NCBI GenBank assembly: GCA_002497765.1
Contig: DAET01000033.1
Coordinates: forward strand, 1-15,065
DNA: 15,065 bases
Origin: Euryarchaeota archaeon UBA486
GTDB lineage: Archaea > Thermoplasmatota > Poseidoniia > Poseidoniales > Poseidoniaceae
Reading direction: 5' to 3'
Under the pieces are notes generated by a model that saw only the letters and a list, made by a program, of their open reading frames with translations, searched no databases and was not told the origin of the DNA. Positions within the stretch are counted from its first letter, which is position 1, and every line of letters starts with the position of its first letter. Below are positions 7,658 through 13,381 of the stretch, in pieces. Both the position numbers and the translations under genes were made by a program.

Positions 7658-8565
7658 GGCAAACCATGGTCGACATGGTGCATCAGCTCCAAGACACCAT
7701 CTGCGATGCCATCGCTTCACTTGACGAATCAACGTACCGTGAAGATGAGTGGACGCGGGAAGAGGGCGGTGGTGGCCGAAGCCGTGTCTTTTCCGAGGGC
7801 AAGGTGTTCGAAAAAGCGGGTGTGAACGTAAGCGTCGTCCACGGAACGCTAAGTCCTGAAGCGGCCGCCAAGATGGGTGGAGGACACGATCTGGAAGGGG
7901 AGGATTTGGACTTCTTTGCCACAGGAATCAGCCTCGTGCTCCACCCTCACAATCCGATGGCGCCCACGGTCCATGCCAACTACCGATATTTTGAGCGAGG
8001 GGAGGGTTTGGTCGAAGGAAGTTGGTGGTTTGGCGGCGGTGCTGATTTGACACCGTCCTACCTCTTTGAGGACGATGCTAAACACTTTCACCAGGTCCAC
8101 AAATCGGTTTGCGACCGCCATGAAGTCGCTGATTATGAGGCCTACAAAGCATGGTGCGACGATTATTTTCACATCAAGCACAGAGGTGAGCGCCGAGGTG
8201 TTGGTGGTGTCTTTTTTGATGACTTGCGAGCGCAGAGCAAGACTGCATGTTTTGCGTTCGTTGAGGATTGCGCATCCCACTTTCTCGACGCTTATCTCCC
8301 CATTGTAGAGCGGCGAATGAGCATCCCGTTCACACCAGAGCAGAAGGCATGGCAGCAAGTCCGACGTGGCCGCTATGTCGAATTCAACCTCGTGTACGAC
8401 CGTGGGACGAAGTTTGGTCTGACGACCAACGGTCGAATTGAAAGCATTCTGATGTCGCTCCCCCTCACGGCACGGTGGGAATATTGTCACGAGGTGGAGG
8501 ACGGGTCGGACGAGGCTGCTCTGCTCGAGGTCCTTCGTCAACCGGTGGATTGGCTCAACGGGTGA
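7654..8565 (+). CDS. hemF: Oxygen-dependent coproporphyrinogen III oxidase
   Basis: HemF uses O2 to oxidatively decarboxylate two propionates of coproporphyrinogen III to vinyls, giving protoporphyrinogen IX. The 303-residue protein is the usual length and highly typical: HANYRYFE (107-114), SWWFGGGADLTPSYLFEDD (123-141), HFHQVHK, YFHIKHRGERRGVGGVFFDD (171-190) and GRYVEFNLVYDRGTKFGL (239-256). These distinguish it clearly from the anaerobic radical SAM enzyme HemN. It overlaps the end of hemE by ATGA. HemF is uncommon in archaea, and its close match to the bacterial/eukaryotic consensus suggests lateral acquisition (inference). It makes heme synthesis oxygen-dependent unless a HemN or Ahb system exists elsewhere in the genome. 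Confidence 0.97.
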   Translation: MRQTMVDMVHQLQDTICDAIASLDESTYREDEWTREEGGGGRSRVFSEGKVFEKAGVNVSVVHGTLSPEAAAKMGGGHDLEGEDLDFFATGISLVLHPHNPMAPTVHANYRYFERGEGLVEGSWWFGGGADLTPSYLFEDDAKHFHQVHKSVCDRHEVADYEAYKAWCDDYFHIKHRGERRGVGGVFFDDLRAQSKTACFAFVEDCASHFLDAYLPIVERRMSIPFTPEQKAWQQVRRGRYVEFNLVYDRGTKFGLTTNGRIESILMSLPLTARWEYCHEVEDGSDEAALLEVLRQPVDWLNG

Positions 8566-8569
8566 TGGC

Positions 8570-9826
8570 GTGGCTTCGGTGGAGGAATGGGTTCGCTACG
8601 GCGATGAACTACGTCGTCCTCTTTGTCTAGCAACCGACCTCCCACGCTCGTCCACCGTTTGTGTGGTGGGTGGCGGTCTTTCCGGCTTAACGGTGGCCTA
8701 CCGAATCGCCTCCAAACGCCCGGACGTTCACGTTGAACTCATCGAAAAGGGCGATCGACTCGGGGGCGTCATTGAAACATGGACTCAAGACGATTGGGTG
8801 TGCGACGTGGCTGTGAACGCCACTCGAGCTCACCCTGCGTTTTGGCGTCTGGTCGACGACCTCGGACTTGGCGACCGTTTCGCACCCTCAAATCCCGAAG
8901 CGAACGCGCGGTGGATTTACTCGCAAGGCCGGTCGCAGAAACTGTCCATCTGGCCGGTGCTCAAACGGGGCCCACTGAACCTGCTCCGCGGGTTGAGAAC
9001 GGCTCGTCGGGGCGGTCGTTCGGTGGCTGAGGCCGTGCCGTTGGCACACGTGAACGATGCCATGACCCTGGGCATTGTCAACGACCGGGCCGCCAACGTT
9101 GATGCAGATTTCCTGATGCCTTCCATGACTCGGTTCGGCGCTGAACCACCCATCAAGTGGAAGCGCATCAAGTCGAAAATGAATGCAACATATCCGCTCT
9201 TTCAGCCAAACAAAGGAGCTACCGCTTCCTTTACGGGTGGAATGCAGACGCTGATTGATGCTTTGGAACACGAACTCAACCTGCTTGACAACGTCGAATT
9301 GACCCTCAACGCCGGCGATACCACCCCAACGGCCGTTGCCGACCAGCGAGGCATTCCCTTGGCCTCCGTGATTTGGTGTGCACCGCTGGACCGACGGCCC
9401 GATGCGTTCACGACCCTCAACGTCTATGTCGCAGGCTACGGCAACGACGATGTCGCCAACGTACCCGTTGGTTACGGCACCTTGATTCCCGACCCCTCAT
9501 CGCCGATCAGCGGTATTCTCCACGAGAGCGATGTTCATGGCACACCACGGGCACCTGCCGGCCATCGTTTGTTCCGAATCATGTCGCCCACGCCTCAAAC
9601 GGGTTCACATGAAACGGTCAAAGCGGCCCTCACGAAGCACCTCGGCACCGCTGAGCCGGTCGTGTTTGAACACATCGGTGTGCGCTCCATTCCATCTTAT
9701 CCGCCTGGCTATATGGCGTCGTTGTCTTCAGAATCAATGGACTTCACCCGAGCAGGTTGGTGTTTCAGCGGCGTGTCGGTGACGCACGTGGTCGCCGAGG
9801 CTGAACGAATTGCAGAGCACTTCTAG
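8570..9826 (+). CDS. hemY: Protoporphyrinogen oxidase, FAD-dependent HemY type
   Basis: This protein probably oxidises protoporphyrinogen IX to protoporphyrin IX with FAD and O2. The dinucleotide-binding motif GGGLSG (34-39), E60 as ribose-binding acid and RLGG (63-66) form the FAD site. FTGGMQTLIDAL (221-232) and the C-terminal GVSVTHVVAEAERIAEHF match the PPOX/amine-oxidase superfamily. At 418 residues it is a little short for the family. The start is uncertain: the GTG at 8570 leaves an unusual stretch of about 28 residues before the first FAD beta strand, and GTG at 8579 is an alternative. An ATG at 8565-8567 overlaps the hemF stop but is out of frame. The middle substrate domain is divergent, so a related FAD oxidase is possible, but the operon position strongly supports HemY. 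The stop overlaps that of convergent hemH. Confidence 0.85.
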   Translation: MASVEEWVRYGDELRRPLCLATDLPRSSTVCVVGGGLSGLTVAYRIASKRPDVHVELIEKGDRLGGVIETWTQDDWVCDVAVNATRAHPAFWRLVDDLGLGDRFAPSNPEANARWIYSQGRSQKLSIWPVLKRGPLNLLRGLRTARRGGRSVAEAVPLAHVNDAMTLGIVNDRAANVDADFLMPSMTRFGAEPPIKWKRIKSKMNATYPLFQPNKGATASFTGGMQTLIDALEHELNLLDNVELTLNAGDTTPTAVADQRGIPLASVIWCAPLDRRPDAFTTLNVYVAGYGNDDVANVPVGYGTLIPDPSSPISGILHESDVHGTPRAPAGHRLFRIMSPTPQTGSHETVKAALTKHLGTAEPVVFEHIGVRSIPSYPPGYMASLSSESMDFTRAGWCFSGVSVTHVVAEAERIAEHF

Positions 9827-10851
9827 GCGACGGCGTGTTCGAATTCGTTGGTGATGAGTTGCTCGAGGCCACGAATCCACTGTTCGTCGTCGTTGAGGCA
9901 GTTGATGACTTTCAGGTCTTCACCACCGTGTTCCATGAATTCCTCACGAATGCCGATGTCCAATTCTTCGAGTGTTTCCAAACCGTCTGCGAGGAATGCG
10001 GGGGCAACGATGGCGAGTTTCTTCACCCCTTTCTTGACAAGGGCTTCGACCATCTGCGTGGTTGAGGGTTCGAGCCACTTGACGGGCCCGAGCCGACTTT
10101 GGTAACTCAGCGACCATTGGTCTGGTGTGAGCCCCAAGCGATCAACAACAGCCATCGTGGTCTCGTTGCAGTGCCGCCCGTAGCACAGGCTGTTGGCCTC
10201 GCACTTCACGGTGCAGCAGGCCTCCACGGTCTGGCAGTGCTTCTTCGAGGCGTCAATTCGCTTGACGTGGGACACGGGGAGGCCGTGGTAGGAGAACAAC
10301 AAGTGGGTGTCTTCCGAGAGGTGCGGACGAATGGATTCGGCGAGTGGTCCGATGAACTCCTCAGCGGTTTCAAAATGACCCATCTCCAGCAGGTTCGGCT
10401 GCCAGCTCATCGCTTTCAGTTGGTGGTGAGCGTGTTTCAGTGAGGACTCTGTCGTCGCTTGGGCGTAGTGAGGAAACATCGGGAGCAACAGGAGGTCCGT
10501 CACGCCTCGCTGCTTGAGGGCCTCAAGACCGCTGCGGATGCTCGGGTTGCCGTATCGCATGGCAAATTCAAAGTCAATGTCGTGATTGATCTGTCGGAGA
10601 TGTTCAGTGACTCGTTTTGAGTACACGCGGAGGGGTGAGCCGTCCTCCATCCAGATGCTTTTGTAGAGGGGAGCGATTTTTCTGGGGCGAGTTCGCAGAA
10701 TGATTCCACGGACCAAAAGATGCCTCAGCGGAGCAGGGATGTCAATCACATCGGGGTCGAGGAGAAACTCCCTGAGGTAGGTCCGAACGGAGGCGACGGT
10801 GGGTTCGTCAGGTGTACCAACGTTCATCAGCAAGACGCCTTTCTTCCCCAT
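9823..10851 (-). CDS. hemH: Ferrochelatase with internal cysteine-rich segment
   Basis: HemH inserts Fe(II) into protoporphyrin IX to give protoheme. The 342-residue protein opens with KKGVLLMNVGTP, carries SYHGLP with catalytic H189, has SYQSRLGPVKWLEP (249-262), and the metal-side acid motif DGLETLEEL (289-297). Between them sits a segment with six cysteines, C206, C212, C213, C217, C223 and C228. From memory this resembles the internal [2Fe-2S] segment of the ferrochelatase class described from Myxococcus xanthus; most ferrochelatases lack it, and others place three cluster cysteines at the C-terminus. I chose ATG 10851 because three residues before GVLLMN is normal for the family; a GTG at 10875 would add eight residues. 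It converges on hemY with overlapping stops and is transcribed apart from the rest of the pathway. Confidence 0.95.
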   Translation of the reverse strand: MGKKGVLLMNVGTPDEPTVASVRTYLREFLLDPDVIDIPAPLRHLLVRGIILRTRPRKIAPLYKSIWMEDGSPLRVYSKRVTEHLRQINHDIDFEFAMRYGNPSIRSGLEALKQRGVTDLLLLPMFPHYAQATTESSLKHAHHQLKAMSWQPNLLEMGHFETAEEFIGPLAESIRPHLSEDTHLLFSYHGLPVSHVKRIDASKKHCQTVEACCTVKCEANSLCYGRHCNETTMAVVDRLGLTPDQWSLSYQSRLGPVKWLEPSTTQMVEALVKKGVKKLAIVAPAFLADGLETLEELDIGIREEFMEHGGEDLKVINCLNDDEQWIRGLEQLITNEFEHAVA

Positions 10852-11064
10852 GGTGGAAACCTTGCCCGGGCCCACTTAACCGTTTGTTCGGCCATTTTAG
10901 CGTGACATCGACAGGGGTTGTGCGTGTCAGGCTGCACCCTCGACGGTGTATCTAAGAATACCTGGTTTATTTTTAACATCCTTGTGTTGGCAATTTTACC
11001 GGTGATTGATATAGGTCCGGCACCACATTCAACATGAAAGAAGCAAACCTTTCAGGAGATACAC
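10852..11064. promoter_or_regulatory. Divergent promoter region, hemH versus small-protein genes
   Basis: About 213 bp with an AT-rich core. On the plus strand TTTATTTTTAA (10966-10976) and GATATAG (11008-11014) are TATA-like candidates for the small-gene transcript. On the minus strand CTAAAATG (10893-10900) lies 42-49 bases before the hemH ATG and could give a leader of roughly 20 bases. No convincing coding potential was seen. The promoter calls are by eye and tentative. Confidence 0.35.
11054..11060 (+). promoter_or_regulatory. Shine-Dalgarno of the first small gene
   Basis: AGGAGAT lies four bases before the ATG at 11065 (GGAG core six bases away). It is the main evidence, with the paralogous neighbour, that the 54-codon frame is translated. 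Confidence 0.65.
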
Positions 11065-11229
11065 ATGGACCACGAACTGGAGACCTACACCGAGCAAGCT
11101 GTTGAGTCGTTCACCTACCGCAACGGGGTGTTCGGTCGAAGCCTTTGGAATCGCTGGATGACGGCGGTGGCCTTCTACCGTGCCGGTGTTGACCGACGAG
11201 GTGCGCTTCAATCAAGGAGGACGATTTGA
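11065..11229 (+). CDS. Small protein of unknown function, paralogue of the next gene
   Basis: A 54-residue reading frame that I do not recognise. It begins MDHELETYTEQAVESF, continues YRNGVFGRSLWNRWM, and ends in a basic tail rich in arginine. The first half is acidic and probably helical; the section WNRWMTAVAFYRAG is amphipathic or weakly hydrophobic, too short and too charged at its edges for a confident membrane helix. There is no signal peptide. A good Shine-Dalgarno precedes it. The next gene encodes a clear paralogue: both share LE-x-Y, then acidic residues, then RNG[VI]F[GA]R and SL-x-[ND]-R in the same order. Gene 2 follows with no spacing (TGAATG), so the pair is likely co-translated. 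The function is unknown. A role tied to the downstream AlkB-like hydroxylase or to heme is only positional inference. Confidence 0.65.
   Translation: MDHELETYTEQAVESFTYRNGVFGRSLWNRWMTAVAFYRAGVDRRGALQSRRTI
11214..11220 (+). promoter_or_regulatory. Strong Shine-Dalgarno of the second small gene
   Basis: AAGGAGG lies nine bases before the ATG at 11230, inside the last codons of the first small gene. It is the strongest ribosome-binding site in the window, which suggests the second peptide is made at high level. Confidence 0.7.
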
Positions 11230-11349
11230 ATGGATGCATATTTGGAACGCTACGTGGATGAAACGATGAACGCCCAGGTCACCCGCAACGGGATTTTCGC
11301 CCGTCGCAGCCTGTCGGATCGACTCCGTCGTCTGTTCGGCATGAACTGA
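11230..11349 (+). CDS. Small basic protein of unknown function, paralogue of the preceding gene
   Basis: A 39-residue reading frame starting MDAYLERYVDETMNAQ, then VTRNGIFARRSL and a basic amphipathic end, SDRLRRLFGMN. Aligned with the 54-residue neighbour it shares LE-x-Y, paired acidic and hydrophobic positions, an identical RNG, then [VI]F[GA]R and SL-x-[ND]-R after a one-residue shift. The underlying DNA (CGCAACGGG then TTCG) is also similar, consistent with tandem duplication. It starts directly after the neighbour's stop and ends 39 bp before the AlkB-like gene. No cysteines, signal peptide or double-glycine leader are visible, so there is no support for a secreted peptide or a cysteine-based RiPP. 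Translation is likely; the function is unknown. Confidence 0.65.
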   Translation: MDAYLERYVDETMNAQVTRNGIFARRSLSDRLRRLFGMN

Positions 11350-11364
11350 AGCCATCCTTTACAA

Positions 11365-11380
11365 GTCACATGCGTGTGAC
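11365..11380. repeat. Perfect inverted repeat before the AlkB-like gene
   Basis: The 16-bp stretch GTCACA-TGCG-TGTGAC has six-base perfect arms and a four-base loop. It lies between the second small gene and the ATG at 11389, eight bases from that start. No Shine-Dalgarno is visible there, so the arm occupies the ribosome-binding position. It could be an operator for a dimeric regulator or an RNA hairpin limiting translation; both are inference. Confidence 0.5.
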
Positions 11381-11388
11381 GACACCCG

Positions 11389-12378
11389 ATGAGCGAACGC
11401 TGGTCATGGGTGCCGCACCTGTGGGGCTTGCTCACGCCTGTGATCACGGTGGCCGGTTTGGTCGCCGGTGGATGGTGGATGGCCAGCGGCATCGTGCTGC
11501 TGCTCGTCGTGTACCCGTTCATTGATCTGGCCCTTGGCACGTCGTCGAACACCCATCCGCTTCAGGAAGGAAAAGCCCACAACGTGATCGTTCACCTCCA
11601 CGCCATCGGCGTGCTGGTGGTCGTTGCCACCTTGTTCTGGCGGCTGTCCCTTGACGGGATCACCGTGATGAGTTTGCTCGGGATGATTTCAGCCGGCCTG
11701 AACAACGGTGCATCAGGCATCGTCGCAGCGCACGAACTGGGCCATCGCAAACCGAAATCTGCTTCCTGGTGGCTGGCTCGTTTGACACTCTTTTCGGTCA
11801 TCTACGCTCACTTCACCACCGAGCACAACCACACGCATCATCGGCATTGGGCCCGCGACCGAGACCCCACCTCTTCGCCGTGGGGCCGAAGCGTCTACGC
11901 TCACGTGCTCATGACGGTGCCCAAACAAGTGCGAGGGGCGCTGGCTGCACGACCCGAGGACACCAAGCGGGTGTTCGTCGTTGAGGGGGCTTTTATCGCC
12001 GGACTGGCCCTCATCGCTTTTCCGCTGGCGGCAGGCTTCGTGGTGCAGGCCATTGCCGCTGTCTACCTGCTTGAATTCGTCAATTACCTCCAGCACCACG
12101 GTCTCCGACGCCACGACGACGAGCGCCCTAATGCCACCCACGCCTGGGAGAGCCGCCACCGTCTTTCTCGCTGGACGCTCATGGAGCTCCCGCTTCATCC
12201 CTCGCACCATCTCAAATCGAGCACCCGCTACGAGCGCTTGGACGTTCACAACGAATCGCCGCAGTTACCCTATGGCTACTACGTGATGTTCTGGCTCGCC
12301 CATGTGCCGCCGGTGTTCGGGCGCATGCTCAAGAAGCAGGCTACGGCCGCCGGTATCGCTGTGCAAACGCAGGCATGA
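11389..12378 (+). CDS. AlkB/XylM-type membrane di-iron monooxygenase
   Basis: This 329-residue integral membrane protein belongs to the fatty acid desaturase / alkane hydroxylase superfamily. All four AlkB histidine boxes are present: HELGH (115-119), EHNHTHH (145-151), NYLQHHG (232-238) and LPLHPSHH (267-274), giving the nine histidines expected to bind two irons (H115, H119, H146, H150, H151, H236, H270, H273, H274). The closing PQLPYGYYVMFWLAHVPP also follows AlkB. Hydrophobic segments lie near 11-31, 33-50, 72-113 and 196-230. It is shorter than classical AlkB (about 400 residues), and threonine replaces the glycine of EHxxGHH. Such enzymes hydroxylate alkyl chains with O2 and electrons from rubredoxin; no rubredoxin or reductase gene is visible here. 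The substrate could be an alkane, lipid or other hydrophobic molecule. The gene follows the two small genes and may be co-transcribed with them. Confidence 0.88.
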   Translation: MSERWSWVPHLWGLLTPVITVAGLVAGGWWMASGIVLLLVVYPFIDLALGTSSNTHPLQEGKAHNVIVHLHAIGVLVVVATLFWRLSLDGITVMSLLGMISAGLNNGASGIVAAHELGHRKPKSASWWLARLTLFSVIYAHFTTEHNHTHHRHWARDRDPTSSPWGRSVYAHVLMTVPKQVRGALAARPEDTKRVFVVEGAFIAGLALIAFPLAAGFVVQAIAAVYLLEFVNYLQHHGLRRHDDERPNATHAWESRHRLSRWTLMELPLHPSHHLKSSTRYERLDVHNESPQLPYGYYVMFWLAHVPPVFGRMLKKQATAAGIAVQTQA

Positions 12379-12429
12379 GCGAGCCAACATGCATCGTCGG
12401 GCGTTCGCATTTGCTCCCAAAACGAGTTC

Positions 12430-12546
12430 TCATCTCTTCGGGTATGTCCTCCTTGTCAAGCCGAACGGTGCGTATGCAAACGGAAATCCAACACCCATCA
12501 AGAGAACGCCCCACCCCAAGGCAGCGAGTCGTTCTTTGTCCGACAT
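12430..12546 (-). CDS. Possible 38-residue single-span membrane peptide
   Basis: The minus-strand frame starts MSDKERLAALGWGVLLMGVG and continues into FPFAYAPFGL, then ends in a basic tail, TRRTYPKR. That is a charged N-terminus, one hydrophobic span of about 20 residues (9-29) and a positive C-terminus, a plausible topology for a small membrane protein. No Shine-Dalgarno is visible before the ATG, and no relative is recognised. It lies 102 bp downstream of the acidic membrane protein gene on the same strand and could share its transcript. Its protein-like composition sets it apart from the surrounding shadow frames, but the frame is short enough to be chance. Confidence 0.4.
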   Translation of the reverse strand: MSDKERLAALGWGVLLMGVGFPFAYAPFGLTRRTYPKR

Positions 12547-12609
12547 GGTTGAATCGGGTGAACGGGTGGGGAGGTCATGTACTTCCACGGGACACAAAGC
12601 CTCCTTGCG

Positions 12610-12615
12610 TTTTTT
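12610..12615 (+). terminator. Possible poly-T terminator after the AlkB-like gene
   Basis: Six consecutive T on the plus strand, about 230 bp downstream of the AlkB-like stop and just before the convergent gene's end. Archaeal RNA polymerase can terminate at such runs without a hairpin. The distance makes this a weak call. Confidence 0.25.
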
Positions 12616-12648
12616 GGAATTGTGCCGACATGCGTGGTCTAAGGTTGG

Positions 12649-13266
12649 TCAAGACGCACCGTTGTCGTCCGTGATGTTGCCCCAGAACCCGCCGGTGCCA
12701 GTGTCGCTTTGGTCGGCGTTCTCGGAGGTACGTGGTCCATCCTCGGACGTCGTTTGCTCGTCGCTGGTGGTCGGGGCGGAAGCAGGCGCCATGCCCCATC
12801 CGAGGGTTGGTGCCTTCTCGCCCGGTTCAGCAAGGGCAGGCTGGACTTGAGCCTCACGAATTTGTTCGAGCATGTCGTCTTCGCTGGTGTAAGCAAAGGC
12901 CGTCGACACCGGTATTCCATCCCCCTCTTCTTCGTCCTCGTCGTCGTACTCTTTGATCAGCGGGTAGCCGATGATACCGGCACCCAGGGAAACCATGCCG
13001 AAGATGAACATGGTTCCTCCAATGAGGACAAACGGGCTGACAAACAGGCCAATGAGCACCATTTCAATGGCATCTCCCCCTTCCAGCATCGTCAAGATGA
13101 AGATGCCGAGCGGCATGCCACCAAGTATGACCCCTAAGGCCGAGGCAAACAGACCGGTTCCTATGTGAGCGCCCCGAGACATGGGCACGCCCTCCTCCTC
13201 TTCGTCCGAGGTTTGATTCGCTTGCTGAAGCAGAAATTCCTCGCCGTTGACAGGAACTTCGCTCAT
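12649..13266 (-). CDS. Acidic membrane protein of unknown function
   Basis: A 205-residue protein that I do not recognise. Order: a polar acidic N-terminus (1-32, including DEEEE), hydrophobic segments at about 36-60 and 67-103 (the second long enough for two spans, rich in Gly, Met and Ile), then the highly acidic YDDEDEEEGDG (107-117) and a low-complexity Ser/Thr/Asp/Pro C-terminus to 205. No catalytic motif or metal site is visible. The start is uncertain: I took ATG 13266, but in-frame ATGs at 13320 and 13335 are possible and none has a good Shine-Dalgarno; further upstream the frame runs into the oppositely oriented ABC gene and is not credible. It is transcribed divergently from the ABC transporter, so it could be a membrane partner of it, but that rests on position alone. 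Confidence 0.6.
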   Translation of the reverse strand: MSEVPVNGEEFLLQQANQTSDEEEEGVPMSRGAHIGTGLFASALGVILGGMPLGIFILTMLEGGDAIEMVLIGLFVSPFVLIGGTMFIFGMVSLGAGIIGYPLIKEYDDEDEEEGDGIPVSTAFAYTSEDDMLEQIREAQVQPALAEPGEKAPTLGWGMAPASAPTTSDEQTTSEDGPRTSENADQSDTGTGGFWGNITDDNGAS

Positions 13267-13381
13267 GATTTCTGCTTTGCTTTTCCGTGTAAGAAGGCTT
13301 CGTTCGTTGGAGGGCTGCATGGGCAATTCAAACATCGGTTGATATACACCTTCAAGGCCCATTGATATGAAAGGTGCCGAG
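13267..13381. promoter_or_regulatory. Short divergent promoter region
   Basis: About 115 bp lie between the acidic membrane protein gene and the ABC ATPase gene. TTGATATAC around 13339-13347 is the most TATA-like element. If the membrane protein starts at 13320 or 13335, part of this region is coding instead. Confidence 0.3.
13371..13376 (+). promoter_or_regulatory. Shine-Dalgarno deciding the ABC ATPase start
   Basis: AAGGTG lies five bases before the ATG at 13382 and favours it over the in-frame ATG at 13367, which has no such site and would place this motif inside the coding sequence. Confidence 0.55.

Larger units (their letters stand above)
12379..12648. other. Gene-poor gap with one possible small gene
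   Basis: These 270 bp between the AlkB-like gene and the acidic membrane protein gene contain one possible 38-codon minus-strand frame (12430-12546) and a run of six T (12610-12615). A 99-codon plus-strand frame starting in the AlkB stop (ATGA at 12375) was judged spurious. Nothing else was recognised. Confidence 0.5.

Noticed and set aside
11034..11105. 23-codon frame from the ATG at 11034 overlapping the first small gene
   Set aside because: There is no Shine-Dalgarno, and it is out of frame with the well-supported start at 11065.
11029..11211. 60-codon minus-strand frame opposite the first small gene
   Set aside because: The plus-strand frame has a strong Shine-Dalgarno and a paralogue next door; the antisense frame has neither.
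11230..11349. Resemblance of the second small protein to Arg-rich DUF1127 (YjiS-like) proteins
   Set aside because: Only the basic SL-x-D-R-L section is vaguely similar; the characteristic downstream Leu/Asp/Ile-Gly segment is missing, and the shared RNG[VI]F core is not part of that family.
12375..12674. 99-codon plus-strand frame starting at an ATGA overlap with the AlkB-like stop
   Set aside because: Despite the suggestive overlap, its composition is Arg/Pro/Cys-rich with no recognisable pattern, and it runs into the end of the convergent acidic membrane protein gene and over the small minus-strand frame.
12920..12950. Triplet-rich TCGTCGTCG-like stretch as a microsatellite
   Set aside because: It is explained by the codons of the acidic Asp/Glu run in the minus-strand membrane protein.
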